Source: Tigriopus japonicus (Eukaryota; Arthropoda; Copepoda; Harpacticoida; Harpacticidae). Taken from it: 64,000 nucleotides of DNA. The notes under the pieces were generated by a model that was not told the origin of the DNA, did no database searches, and saw nothing but the letters and a program-made list of their open reading frames with translations. Shown one piece after another: positions 1 through 12,338 of this stretch; positions within the stretch are counted from its first letter, which is position 1; each line of letters begins with the position of its first letter. A program made the translations under genes and the position numbers. The DNA lies in assembly GCA_010645155.1 (NCBI GenBank), contig CM021317.1, forward strand, positions 9,812,607 through 9,876,606. The letters are read 5' to 3'.

Positions 1-462
1 CCCTTAAAAATTGGAACGACATGAGCTACTTTTAGAGAGGAGGGAAACTTGCCCTGATCTAAAATGCAACGCATCAAATAGGAGAAAACAGGGGCAAGAA
101 TCTGTGAACATTTCATCAGAAACTGAGTTGGAAACAAAATTGGTCTAATAGACAAACAAACTTATCAAGAAAACATTCATTCAAAAAAATTAGGTTGGCA
201 ATTTGGTTGTTATTTGTAAGAAGAATAGGAACGTTTGCTTTTGGACTGCTTTAAAGGCAGAAAATAATTTGAAGCATTTGCCAAATTTCTATCATTTTCA
301 ATCCTTCCCTTCAGTTCCAATCAAGACAATTCTAGTATATAGGATTAGCAATGTTTGTGCTCACACGGTTATTTAAAATGAAAGCAAGTTTGAATGGAAA
401 TCCTCAAACACAATAAGACATGCACAAAGGTTGCCAAACACTTGGCTTGAAGACTCAGAAAA

Positions 463-725
463 ATCCATTTTACCCAAGTTCGATATTTAAGCGACGACGA
501 CTTTTCCCGTGTAGGGTCAATTCTGAAAACAGAACGTTCGTAACTCAGACTTTTTTCTCCCTTCCGAAATTTGTCTAAAATAGACAATAAAGTGACATAA
601 AGGAAATAAAACGCTACGTGTCTTAAGAATTGTTATCTGTCGCATCTTTTTGAACTTTGTTCATTTTTTGTGAGATCAACCATTTCTGCGTTACGGACAT
701 TAATACCTGTTCTGTTTCTTAAGAA
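463..725 (+). repeat. Dispersed repeat A, left copy
   Basis: This block matches, in inverted orientation, 62976-63225 near the other end of the window. Shared features include the stretch around GAAATTTGTCTAAA, the segment TCTTAAGAATTGTTATCTG at 622-640, and GATCAACCATTTCTGCGTTA near 675. A 40-bp piece of the same unit (CCATTTTACCCAAGTTCGAT onward) recurs at 941-980. The right copy ends in ACAGGGTGATTTATAAA next to TA, a typical mariner-type terminus, so the family is probably an old Tc1/mariner relative. No intact gene is seen in it. Confidence 0.75.
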
Positions 726-828
726 AAACAGTATGATCCTGTACTTTCTGAACCTTTCCACGTGGTCGAAACTACGGGAATACTTTTAAAACCAATACCA
801 TACTCTATCTTCATCACTGTTAGTGATT

Positions 829-1409
829 AACATGTAAACAATCATGCCGCTAGTGGTAAAACAAGGCCGTTGGTTGTGCTGATCTGAGTTACTCGGCTTA
901 GGTTAGCAAATCCAAGTCTTTTCCAATGTACAAAAAAAGCCATTTTACCCAAGTTCGATATTTAAGCGACGACGACTTTACAATAAAAATGATAATAATA
1001 ATAATAAATAATAATAATAATTACAATAAAAAAAATAATAAAAATATTAAAATAACAATAATGTAAGGATGTTGATTTGGTCAGTAGATTCGAATTCACT
1101 AATTCAAAATGTTTCCCAAACATAAAAATGAAATAGTTTTTAGGGATTCTTTTTGGCAATATATGATATGAATTGTCTCATTTTCCAGTTAATAAACTGA
1201 GCATATTATCAACACAACCAGGTGTAAGGAGAGGTATGTAAGCGTAAAGTACAAATCGTTTCCAAGGGCCAAGCCTCATTTACTGTACGCTTGGATAAAA
1301 AAGATTGAATTAGCCCAAATGGGCTGAGCAACTCAGTTGAGCCAACTGCCCTGTTTCACTGCTAGCGGTATGATTGAAAACGCTCCCTTGAGCAACCCTT
1401 GTTCATGTC
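829..1409. mobile_element. Degenerate MITE, family B
   Basis: Two inverted arms, about 831-930 and 1246-1409, match the arms of the better preserved element at 17821-18468. Shared words are GGCCGTTGG with TGTGCTGA on the left and GGGCTGAGCAACTCAG with GCAACCCTTGTTCATGTC on the right. The interior holds a piece of repeat A (941-980) and an AT microsatellite. It has no coding capacity and is probably an old insertion. Confidence 0.65.
982..1062. repeat. TAA/AAT microsatellite
   Basis: An imperfect run of ATA/TAA triplets and A-rich variants inside the family B MITE. It makes a spurious poly-Ile/Tyr reading frame on the minus strand. Confidence 0.85.
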
Positions 1410-1879
1410 CTATCAGGTATGTTTCCAACTCAGGAAACCAAAAGGAACTACGACTTTCAAAGTCTGGTCAGCCTTAAAAAATGTTTTGCACTTAAAACAT
1501 GTTAGATTTGCTGATTTTGAAAAATCGCTTTTGGTCCATTTTGGATGTGATCCCTGGAAGAAATGCCAAAGTCACACAAAGACATATCAGTTCAGTAATT
1601 TTTCTTCAATTTTAATTCGAATGCGCAATTTCATGTAGTGATAGATGACACTTTTGGAAATTTCCATGCAAACTTGATAGGGATTTTCAAGTACTGTGTT
1701 CAGCATCCAGCATTCCGTTTGGAGCGGAATATTCACACAATGCTTGCTTATCTCTTCACCAAGCACAGCAGGCCAAAAAGTTAAGACCTTCTTAACTGCT
1801 AGTAGTTAAGTGTTATCAGCGGGATTGACACTGATTTTCCGTAAAAAGTGCAACGATCAAGTCGTAATTCATTGGAAAA

Positions 1880-4800
1880 ATGAAATCCCGTCCCACTGAG
1901 AGGTATGCTCTACCCTCAAGAAGTTACACTGGTATGAGCATGGAACATGAATATTGGCAGCGTGTCTTCTCCAAATTAAGCGCTTTGGATAAGTCGTCAG
2001 AATCGAGGAATTCATCTGACCAAGGCATTCATCTCGCAAAATTAAAAGAATGGATCCTTGCACAAAAGTCATTTGAAGTAAGTAGAAACTCGTTCATTGT
2101 GAATTTAAAGATGTAAAGAAAGCCAAACGAAAACGAAAAAGCTGGAAAATCTGAGCGTATCCGATGACTCATGTTCTAGGTTCAAAGAGGGCTGTGAGTA
2201 GGGCAATAATTGTGTTTTAAGCGTTAGAGTCGGGTGACTCATTGGTGAGAAGCTTGACTTAGATTCAGAGAAATGTTGCAATTACACGTATTTTCCCCGA
2301 AATTTCCAAAGAATTTGTTTGTGTCTGCCAGGTTTTTTATCTTGATCTAAGTTGTCAATTTGCAACTCCAAATACATTTGAGACCAATTTTGTCATGTAA
2401 ATACTTAAAATCAGGGGCAAAAAGCATAAATTGTCACCAAAGAAAGTGCTTTGGTAGCACGTCCCATGTTGATGTCTTATTGACATGTATCTTTTCTAGT
2501 CAAATTCCAATTTGAATAGTTGTGATTTACGTAAATACTAGAGTAGAATAGACCTCTACCGTAGCAAATGCAATGCAATAGCTGTGCCAATGAACTATGA
2601 CCCTCCCGAAAACTTTGTATTTCCTGCGGGCATTTTCGTTGTTTCCTTCCTATAGACAAATATTTGAAAATGATCTTTTACCATAATTTAAAATCCATTG
2701 AAGGAGTGTTGTTCTTAAATATAGAATAGGAAATTGTTATTGCGGTTCAATTTTTACCCTTTCGAAGAACCGTAACGGGATTTTGTTACATCAATTTACA
2801 GGTTTAGGTAGAATTAGTGAAACATTAGAAGAAAGATCTTGATTAAGGTCCTTGGGGTGATCACAATTTCAAATGATAGGTTAAAAGCAAAACTGGAGAC
2901 AGGACAATTGTCATGGAACCTAGGCCAAGGAGGACTCCCACGTTGGTCACGGCCATTTTACCTTTAAGATCACGTGAAATCCGGCTAGATCCAAGAACAA
3001 GACGGCCAAAGACTAAAATGTGTCCCCATGAATGTTGATCGGATCGTAAAGGAAGACCAACCAGGACCAGATGGACCACTTTTTGTTGTAGATGAAGCAA
3101 CATGGGACAATGTCCAAGAGGGGGAATAAGTGCGTGCAATTGGTGACATAGAAATCAGAATGGTCAGGGCGGTGGTTTGGCCCAAACGGGGACGCGCACA
3201 ATAACATTCCATTATGTTTTGGTGTGAGGCATAAGCAGCAACTTCTTAAAGCAATGTAAAGAGTTATTCCACAATTTTCATGTTTCACTGAATCTGCCTA
3301 ACCCTGTAGACCAACGGTTCTACAACTGGTTTGAGCCGAGGCCCCTTTAACGGATTTTAAAAATCTTATGTTAACTAACATTTGTTTTAGGCAAAATAAG
3401 TGAACTGTCAATCCTTTTTGCTACTGGTCAAAAGGTCAAAGAACTTGGCCTCAAAATCAAACCCAACCAACAAGTAAAGTTCAGGAGGTTCTTTTTTCAC
3501 TTTTCAAATAGTCTTTTGAAACTAGAAAGATTGACTTTTTACAAATGAATATTTTTCATTTATTTCAAAGTCGCACAGTTCATCAACCGTAACAAAAATG
3601 CTTGACGTGCAGTCTTTTGATGTAGTTTTGGTCTAGTTGGTTTGGTATCTTCTACCGCCTTTCATCTTTTGACAAGGAATTCAAGAGCAACCAATTTCCA
3701 ATTTGAGAAAAAATAACAGAAGTCGTAATTTGTTCCTTTTCTCGAACATCACCTAATATAATAAAACTTCCCCGAATTAAAAAAAACACTCTCAAATTGA
3801 TCCTTCCAGTTAGAAAAGCAAACTGGATTGCCTCGTCGAAGGCTGCTTTTCATCTTGAGCAATATCAAGAAAGCCGATTTGAACCAAGATGGATGGATTT
3901 GTGAATACGAATGGGAAACGTTTATCCAAAGTGGTCAACGAGACCTGCTCGGTGGTGGAGCCGCGGCCAATGTGGCTCGGGTGCTCATGTACGCACCCAC
4001 GTTTTCATGCAATCCACCCACGATGTTCCTTCTACTCATTTCGCTCATCCAAATTGTCTGCTTCGCTCTAAGGTACTGCGCATGCATTGTAACCTTAACC
4101 TTAACTAAGAAACTTTAACTTAAGGAGAGTCGAATTCGCAGAAAAGTTAATTCTGCATTAAGTGAACACGATCGAATTGCTACTGTATGTTATTCACTTA
4201 ATGAAGACACTAACAAATGGAATAGGATGTCTCCCGACAGCTGCTAGAATTCTATTCCCAACCGGACTCGAACTCACGCCATCTGGGGAAGCACCTAGCC
4301 ACAAATTGTTATTTTTACAGTGTTATTTGATAAAGATGATCCGTTGGCGATGGTGTTTCGAAAGCAAAACAACCTTCTTCAATTACGGGAAGATTAAGAA
4401 AGTCACAATTTGAAAGTAACAGTGCGGACCAACATTTATATTCTTGACATCAGGTTGCCAAATGTCTTTCATCTTTTGAATATACAGTTTTCACAGTTTC
4501 TTATGTTTTGTTTTGTTTTCTGTTTGTAAAACGACAAAGAGCTTGTTTAACACTTGTTTCTTTTCAACAAGGCTTCTCTCTGATCATTCCTCTTTGCCCT
4601 TAAAGATTATGAAAAGGGTTTGGATCAAAGTATCTAAACATAAAAAGTATATTTTTCAGACCTAATATTTTAGGTTAAGTTAAGAGATTACAATCCTGAT
4701 TACAGAAAAAAAGTTACCGAAAAATTCTATCAGAAAAAAACAGCCTCAACTTTTTACAATATGGACTACCTAAATACTTTGTATTATTTATTTGTAAACT

Positions 4801-6578
4801 GAGGAGTAACCAAGTTTGTAAAGTTTTTACAAGAGATCTTCAAAGGGTTTTGTGTTTCACAGCCTGATAAATTGCGATAAAAAAATATAGGCCACATTTC
4901 ATTTTAGAGATCAGCTTATTTCAATGCCATAAAAGCCATAAAAGCCACAATTAATTTATGTTTTTCAAAGTTAAACTGAAAAGTTTAAATTGGATATTGA
5001 ACAAACTCAGGACGAAGGCATTGAATTTTTCAAAGGCACCAGATTACTGAATCAAGTTGTAAAAATAATCAACTGATAGTTGCTTAACGGTTTCAGTATA
5101 ACAAAACCAGAAACAATCGGATCGTCGTATCAGTATGGAGACCGAATGTGGCCAGTGGATTCATTTCTCATCTATGATCCTAATCGACGCTATGAAGCCT
5201 GGCGATTTGTCTCTTACATGTTTCTTCATGCCGATTATGGACACATTGGAAGCAATTTGTTTTTTCAATTGTTCGTGGGTAAGAAATTTCAATCCAAACA
5301 GATAAAAATAGGAGTCAAATGTCAATCTGACTCCTGAATTCTGTTCACCCTGCTTGTCATTTTAAGAACATCAGAATTTCTATTACCTCCTCTTCTCTAG
5401 AGGGCTAACAGAGAAATGTCACTCCAGTACAGTCAGTGGAGATTTGTTTCTGAACACACTTCATTGATCCGGCAGCAAGGGTGTCAAGTGACTTGATTCA
5501 TCATACATTGCTCTTGTTCATCCAAAGCAGTTGAATGAAAATTTTTGCCATTGACTTCCAAAAATGCAAGTTCGGGTTGTGAATCACAAAACTTAGTGTG
5601 TTCAACATCAAATCCCATCATACACCCAGTGGGCTTGGTGACTCAGGAATATTTTTGGAGTGTCATTTCTCCATTAGCCCTCTTCTTCCCACTTCTTCTC
5701 ACTCTCCTCTCAAAACTTTTCTCTGCCATCAATTCAAAAGCCAGATATTACACAAGACACGAGCTCTGCAATAGTCTAAGGTTAACAATGACCCCCCCCC
5801 CCCTATCCAAGTAGGTAGAAATACGGAATTCGGATATTTGACAATGATAATGGATTTGTATTTCCAGGAATTCCTTTAGAAATGTCTCAATTAGGCTGGA
5901 GAGGAAGTTTACGCGTGGCATTCCTTTACTTCTTCGGAGTTATTTTTGGATCCTTGGGCTCATCCGTATCCCAACCCAACACCTACTTATTGGGAGCCTC
6001 GGCAGGAGTTTATGCATTGATTGCAGCTCATTTGGGTATAGCTGTTTTTGAAAAGTGCAAAATGAAATGGCAGATTTTTAAAGCTGCTGCATAATTTTCC
6101 AGCCACCCTAATATTAAATTGGCATGAGGATGGCGTTATTTACAAGGAGCGAGCGAAATATGGTCAGCAAGGAGATTCGCCCTCTCCTCATGGGCTGAAT
6201 CCAATCATTCGCGCTTTTCGGCTCATTTTCTTGATAGTGTTCGTCGTTTTTGACGTTGGTCAAGTCGTCTATAAGGTGCGTAGAGTTGTTTCTATCTCAG
6301 ATTAGGTCTCATTCGGAGAAGAGCTATAAATCTGTTGCTTTTAGGTCTATTTCTTGGAACTACCTGGACAAACCAGCTACTCTGGACATGCCTTTGGTGC
6401 CTTGGCTGGACTTGTCACTGGCATCTTCATTTTGGAAAATAGAAAAGTTGAGGAGTGGGAGCGCAGGACTGAAATTCTTGCTTTTATCGCTTTTGCCGCT
6501 GTTTTGTGTGCTCTAATCTTAGTCCATATCTGTGTTCCTGACTACTTTCCTCCCCAAGAGTTTTCATCTTTGTTATAA
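1880..6578 (+). CDS. Rhomboid-family intramembrane serine protease with EF-hand (RHBDL type)
   Basis: Six exons: 1880-2077, 3810-4072, 5097-5278, 5868-6035, 6103-6275 and 6345-6578, all with GT-AG borders and a continuous frame, giving 405 residues. The start is the first ATG, with an in-frame TAA at 1865. Residues 89-100 form a canonical EF-hand loop (D89, N91, D93, G94, I96, E100), so calcium may regulate the enzyme. The first membrane segment follows at about 137-153. The rhomboid core has the WR motif (YEAWRF, 187-192), H203 and N207 in HIGSN, the catalytic serine S259 in GASAGVYAL, and the catalytic histidine H343 in SYSGHAFG. The protein should cut type-I membrane proteins, such as EGF-ligand-like substrates, inside the bilayer in the secretory pathway or plasma membrane. 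The set of active-site residues looks complete. Two introns are only 67 and 69 bases; introns 1 and 2 exceed 1 kb. Orthology to a particular Drosophila or human RHBDL was not tested. Confidence 0.93.
4236..4322 (-). repeat. tRNA-derived fragment in rhomboid intron 2
   Basis: Read on the minus strand, the segment carries a B-box-like GAGTTCGAGTCC preceded, about 17 bases upstream, by an A-box-like TGGCTAGGTGC. The boxes are closer than in a real tRNA and no cloverleaf can be drawn, so a SINE or tRNA-pseudogene remnant is more likely than a functional tRNA. Next to it, at 4156-4204, an 11-bp perfect inverted repeat (CATTAAGTGAA / TTCACTTAATG) surrounds a 27-base loop. Confidence 0.4.
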
Positions 6579-7057
6579 AACTAAAACCTTTTTGGCGCAG
6601 AAATCGAAATTTAAATGTCAAATCGAGACAGCTTTTGTTTTCAAAATGGCCCAAAAGTCGAAACTTCAACAATTGCATAATCTTTTGCATGAATAAAAAA
6701 TTTGCGAACTCTTGAAAAGTTCTTGCAAGCAAGATAAAAGAAGCGTTCATTAGCCATTAATTGTTGAAGCTTCAATACACCACATTAAAAACCATAAATA
6801 GTTTCACTCATAGACATCTCGCTGAGGCTCAATAAATCATTCATCTACTATTATTCAACGTGATGCTGAAACAATTTGAATTTGAGATTCGTTGCAGTGC
6901 AGCTATGAGGATCACTTGCGCCATTGGGGTCTTCTATCCTTGGAGCGCCGGAGGACCAACAATGATCTCGTGAACTTTAAAATTTGCAATGGAGTAATGT
7001 TGGTTCGAAACATATATGTACAACGCTGAGGATGCTATGCTTGCTGTTGGTGATGCG
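6579..7057. other. Intergenic spacer after rhomboid gene
   Basis: AT-rich sequence with the rhomboid 3' UTR and two AATAAA-like signals (6692 and about 6830). No gene seen. Confidence 0.5.
6692..6697 (+). promoter_or_regulatory. Poly(A) signal, rhomboid gene
   Basis: AATAAA 114 bases after the rhomboid stop codon; the first canonical signal downstream. Confidence 0.5.
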
Positions 7058-7321
7058 TAGCGGTGAATATTTTAGGTTAACTTGATGGGCAAATTATGGC
7101 ATAATTAGGTTGCCCAAAATTACATTTTAGGTTTCTTTTAGGTTGAATACATTACACCTTTTTCAGAGGCTTTTCAGACCAAAATTAGCTTTTTGTTAGT
7201 TGCTCTACAGCAATTTACTCTTTGCCAGAGTAAGAGCAGTTGAGCAGAGACAGAGGCACAGAATATTTTATTATCCAGTGGTGGGAAAGTGGCAGAATAT
7301 GGCAGAAAGTGGGAGGCTAGG

Positions 7322-8316
7322 CAAAAACATTCGACCAAACAAACGAGATCGAAAATTGCCGACCTAAAAAAGCAGATCTAAAAAAACGAGATCAGATATT
7401 TTCGACCTAAAAACTAGAGCACTATAATAACAGAGTACGGTCATAAAGTGCGCCATTTAGCGGATTTTAGCAGATATGCAGCAACAGCTCGCAGTTCCTA
7501 CAATACACATATTTTTGAAGATTGCAACGGTCATTCATCTTTTTTGGACAAACTTAAGTGCCTAAAATGTCGATGATGGAACTTCAAATAGAACCTTAAG
7601 TGTTTTTTTGATGAATTTTGGCATGGATCATGCCTGAATTACCTTTTCAGTAGTCAGGTTTCCATGCCAATTTGAAAGGGATTTTACCAATAATTTCAAC
7701 CAAAAACCACCACAGGTTCATCAACAACACTCAGTCAACATTTAAGGCACTTAAGTTTGTCCAAAACTGATGGCTGACCGTTGTAATCGTAAAAATACGT
7801 GTATCATGGGAACTGTGAGCTGTTGCCGCATGAAATCCACTAGATGGCGCACTTTATAACTGTACTCTGTTATTATAGTGCTCTACTAAAACCGAGCTCG
7901 GAAATTTTCGGCCTAAAAAACGAGATCAAAATTTTTTGACTTAACAAACGAGATCAAAAGTTTTCGAATTGAAAATAGAGATCAAAAGTTTTCAACTTAA
8001 AAAACGAGATCAAAAGATTTCGACTTAAAAAACGAGATCAAAATTTTTTGACTTAACAAACGAGATCAAAAGTTTTCGAATTAAAAATAGAGATCAAAAG
8101 TTTTCAACTTAAAAAACGAGATCAAAAGATTTCGACTTAAAAAACGAGATCAAAAGTTTTCAACTTAAAAAACGAGATCGAAAGATTTCGACATAAAAAA
8201 CGAGATCAAAAGTTTTCAACTTAAAAAACGAGATCAAAAGTTTTCAACTTAAAAAACGAGATCAAAAGTTTTCCACTTCAAAAATGGGATCGAAAATTTG
8301 TGCCCTAAAAAACGAT
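7322..8316. repeat. 28-bp tandem array (about 18 units, split by an insertion)
   Basis: The unit is about AAAAAACGAGATCAAAAGTT plus TTCRACTT. About three diverged units lie before 7417 and about fifteen after 7885. Units 7913-8135 show a higher-order period of four units (about 112 bp): the same order of variants (ATTTTTTGACTT, TTTTCGAATT, TTTTCAACTT, GATTTCGACTT) occurs twice in succession. Confidence 0.9.
7417..7883. mobile_element. Tc1/mariner-type MITE nested in the 28-bp array
   Basis: Its 22-bp perfect terminal inverted repeats begin GAGCACTATAATAACAGAGT and are flanked on both sides by TA. The arms continue imperfectly inward for over 150 bases (ACAAACTTAAGTGCCTAAA near 7550 against its complement near 7745). 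At 467 bp it is non-coding. It splits a tandem array, so it inserted after the array formed. Confidence 0.88.
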
Positions 8317-8567
8317 ATGATATGATCATTGAATGAACATTTTGGCTCCCAGTCCTCTTCTTTCTTCCTTTGTTCTTGTCTTTTTTAAAGACACTGGGGT
8401 AAGGAACCTTATTGTGCAAATGACTTTAGGATAGAATTAGGATTATCCTTTTAGGATAAAAAAGTTAATATTGGGTTGACAACTTAGTTTTAGGTAAAAA
8501 TTGCCCAAAATAGGCGTTTTAGGTTAAAACCTAGGTTTTCAGGTAAAACCTAAAATATTCAGCCCTA

Positions 8568-11500
8568 ATGATGTGTGTATGAGGCTTACTAGAGCAGGAA
8601 CCCCTGAAAGGGGTGGACACGAACTCCGATTTTTGAAAAAATGGTATGAGGCCGAGGCCATATTTTGACACAATGTCATTTATTCCTTATTAACGATTAA
8701 AACTGTTGAACATGCATCTTGAAAGCATTCAGGTTAACTTTTTGTGTTAATATTTATTGACTAATTGTTCTTTACCTTGATTTTAGAGGTCCCAGCACTC
8801 CTTTTACTCGTCTCATGAACTTTTGACATTCAGCACTCCAAAGGATTTTAGTCCTCTTAACAATCAGGAAAGTACATAGATGGAATCTTGCTTCACCCAA
8901 TAGTCCAACTTTTGTGAAACAATGCTAAATAGAAGTATCTGTGGTGATATCTGGAGGGTTACTCCTCTTCCATCCTCTTCAGCACCTCCACGACGCAGGA
9001 ACCATTTCCATAGGAAAATGAAGGAATGAGAATAGTCTCATTTTGAAACAAGATGGAGTCCAAGTCGGAGATGTTGTTGGCTATTACTATTGAATGGCAC
9101 TTTTGACGGTTCTGGATCAGATCAGCCATCTGATCCGGATTGGAATTGGAAAAAAGGCAATCACGACGTCCTTGAGACAAAATAAGTGAAAAACATGAGG
9201 ATCCTGGATTGTGGATTTGATTGAAAATGTTTCAAGTCTTGGGGCTCAAGAAGGTCAGGACCACGCAGGACTGGGGCTAAGGGTCCTTCAGGACCAGAGG
9301 ATCATGTCTTTTCATGGCTTCATGGCAGGGATAGGCTCTACGTGCTTGATAGGGTTTGATTGATCTTCTTAGTTCTTAGATCCCTTTGTCCAGGAATTAA
9401 CAATCAAATTGAGTCAAAAAATCCACACAATTCAATCTTGGTGGGAGCATTTCATTCTCAAGACTTTGAGAGGGTCCATGTAATCCGGGTTAGAGGGCTG
9501 ACTGAGTCGAAAAGCAAATCAAAATATTGAGCCCATCCATTGCTAGTAGGCACACCTGATATGTTTTGAGTTCATCTTAATTTGTTCTTCATTTGATGGA
9601 ATTCTTGACACTGAGGACTTCTTTCTTTGTTCTATGTGGACCTTAATGCGAACGCAGATTCCTCTTGGAAAGGAACCAAATTTACCCCAGAAACTCTCCT
9701 CTGGATCAAAACGGGGATTTTTATCGCGCTCATCCATTAGACAACTTGAACAACCTAAGAATATCTTACCTGTACTTGAATTATCCTGAACTAAAAGACA
9801 CAACCATATAATAAAAGAAATTCGAAGATGGACCATCATTTATAGAACAATGCCAAGGTGACACAACCTAAAACAAACTTGATTTCATACAAAGTTTGGC
9901 ATGTGTTAGTTAAGTTCAGGATAATACATGGATGGGTTCAATTGTAAGTTCAAAAATAGTAATAAGACGTTCAAATCGGATAATAGATAAGCTCGGAAAA
10001 CCCCGCTATTTTGTTGTTGATAATTCAAGGAATGGTAAGATATTCTGAAGTTGTTCAAGTTTTGTAATGGATGAGCATAAAGAAACTCCCCGTTTTGGTC
10101 CGTGGGAAAGTTTGTTCTTAATCCTTTTGCGGAAAAGAGGAATTTGGGCTCGGATTCCGGTCCATATTCGTTCTTTTTGCTGTAGTTAGGTCTATCACTT
10201 CCAAAGGTTGTAGCCGGTAACTTAGTCATCATCAGACTTCATTTGATCACTTTGATCGTCACCTTGTAGAAAAGACACCTTGTGGGGGGTTCACTCGCAC
10301 TCCATGATGTGGTCATTCATTCATTCACTATTTCATTCACTCGTTCATGGCTGAACTTAATGTCTTCGAAACACCCACATCAGACTAATTTTGGGGCGTG
10401 GGGTTGACCTCTACCAAGGCTAGGACTTGGCTGGACCCGCTGGAAACACAGAAAAACACGATTGGCGCACTATCTTTTGGACTCTTGGTCGATTTCCGTT
10501 TGATTTTCCACTCCCAACATGGCCGTTTGTACTTCTTGTTTACTTACGAACTCTCGGCCTCATCCGTGTGAGGTTGCGAGCTAGGAAATTCCGCGAGTTC
10601 GTATCCAGTATTTATACTATTATATAGGTTATCCCTGACTAGAGGTGTCTTGGAGCAGAAAGTGCGCAAACCGAGTGCAAGGTGTTTTACCAGGCAAAAT
10701 GCTTTCTTCGTTCGAGTTGTGGATCCATGTGGTCTGCCTTTGTCCATTCGTCTGCTGGATGGTCTTTCGGCGTTCCGGAAAGTGGTCTGTGCCAGAACAT
10801 GATGGAAATCCTGTAACTAGTCATTGATTGTTGTCTTTTGTATGTGCATTGATCATCATTGTTACCATTTTTTCTTTGATCAAGATGGGAGACTATTTAA
10901 AATTTCGTATTTTCACTCATTCTACTTTGTACATCTATATATTTACACTACTTTTACATACTGGAAAGAAGGACGATTCATCGGGACACCCTAGGGGGCA
11001 GCTGACGTGAGGGGGGATTAAAAGAGGAAGACAGAATATAAGTGATTTATGAACACCAGTTAAATATACTTGTTACAGAAGCACCCAAGATCCTTCTACG
11101 AACTGTTCCGAGCTCGTATAGCACTGAGATCCAGTTTCTGTAGTCAAAGATTCCAAAGCCTCGAGGGCATCGTCTATCTACTGTGGACTCATTAGTGGAT
11201 GGGGAAGGACTCCCCCACATTTTTGAAAACTTAGCAAAACATTTTGAAGCTTAATTAGATACCAGCTAGATTGCAATGAATTGAAAATATGTTGATCGGT
11301 TGCTGAGTTATGCAAGTTTAACTGGCCCATTTTTGACCTAGGAAAACGGAAAAAACGACCCTACCTTTCAAAACTCCATTTTCGACACAAATATTTTAAC
11401 ACAAAAAAATTAATGGGCTCTTAATTACTTAAAGTTTCACAAAGATCAGCCCAAAACCGCAAAATAAAGTGCAGAAAAAGGTCAAAATTGCAAATGAGAC

Positions 11501-11922
11501 TCAATAAAATCGCTTAAAAAACAAATTTCTCATACAAAAAGCCTTAGATACTTTTTTGGCCTCTCCTTATTCCATCTTGAAGGGCAAAATTTTAGATATT
11601 TTTGTTGTTCCTTAAAAATACGTTAGCTTACGTTTGGAATTTCAAAAATTCAAGAAATGATTTTCGATTCATTCAAAAATCGGCTCCTTGCGTGGAGTTC
11701 TCGAAGGAACTTTATCGTTCTGCGGACAACGTAGCTTGTCGTTTGTAGAGTTTTCTACTCTTCTAGCGGAGGCTAACGCCCTTGTGGGATTTTCCGCATG
11801 ATCCAAACGATCCATTTCCCCTGTTTCCTTCTTCCTTACTGAACCTGAGAGAGGATCCCTCTAATCAAAGCCTAGACTCATTTTCAAAAGAAGACCTTTT
11901 AGCGTGATTGGAGTTAAAAAGC
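8568..11922. other. Intergenic region with weak minus-strand ORFs
   Basis: Contains an inverted-repeat pair (9704-10102, listed separately) and minus-strand ORFs of 73, 98 and 108 codons at 8959-9180, 9543-9839 and 9906-10232. None shows a recognisable domain and no convincing splice chain links them. A segment around 11260-11325 resembles 61139-61247. I cannot support a gene here. Confidence 0.5.
9704..10102. repeat. Inverted repeat, about 82-bp arms
   Basis: Arms 9704-9785 (+) and 10020-10102 (-) are about 80% identical around the shared word GCTCATCCATTA. Translated in the matching frames, both arms give DQNG-[DE]-F, AHPL, NLNN and RISY with only a few substitutions. The loop is about 235 bases. 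This could be a foldback element or an inverted duplication of a coding fragment. Confidence 0.6.
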
Positions 11923-12180
11923 AGAATGGCAAAATAGTTTTTGATCTAGGTCTTCAAGTTTATTAACACTCAATTTAAAAAGCTATATCGTTCTCGAGGT
12001 ACAGTAAATTACATTTTTTAGAAGTTCTTAGAAGACAGGTTTTAGTACATATACAGTAAATTGCATTTTTTAGAAGTTCTTAAGAGAGAAGTTTTAGTAT
12101 TTAATTAATACTGAATGGCAACTTAGTTTTTGCTCTAGTTCTTCAAGTATGTTAACACTCTATTTAAAAAGCTATTGTTC
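11923..12180. repeat. Imperfect tandem duplication (about 188-bp period)
   Basis: GAATGGCAAAATAGTTTTTG at 11924 recurs as GAATGGCAACTTAGTTTTTG at 12113, followed in both by a related TTCAAGTNTNTTAACACTC segment. An internal block with ACAGTAAATT and TTTTTTAGAAGTTCTTA is also doubled (about 12001 and 12053) and recurs once more at 13250-13312. Confidence 0.7.
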
Positions 12181-12338
12181 AAGAAAAAGAACAGAGATCT
12201 TGGTCACGCTGATGATGATGAAGATGATTTTCAATCAAGATCATTTTCCTTTTCTGGTATCAGTCTTGAATAAAACGTTCTAAGTGATATACGTACTTGA
12301 GACTCTTCTTCATTTATTGAAGCGACAAATTAATTATA

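Larger units (their letters stand above)
7058..8567. mobile_element. hAT-like non-autonomous element with internal minisatellite
   Basis: The left end starts TAGCGGTGAATATTTTAGG and the right end, reverse-complemented, starts TAGGGCTGAATATTTTAGG. Both fit the hAT TAG-N-G-N-TG terminus. The flanking 8-mers GTGATGCG (7050-7057) and ATGATGTG (8568-8575) agree at 6 of 8 positions, as expected of an aged 8-bp target-site duplication. Subterminal regions repeat the word TTTTAGGTT many times. The interior is a 28-bp tandem array interrupted by a mariner-type MITE. No transposase is encoded, so it must have moved in trans. Confidence 0.75.

Noticed and set aside
4236..4322. Functional tRNA gene
   Set aside because: A- and B-like boxes are too close together and acceptor and T stems do not form.
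8959..10232. Three minus-strand ORFs (73, 98 and 108 codons) as one spliced gene
   Set aside because: No known domain, no consistent chain of splice sites, and part of the sequence is an inverted repeat.
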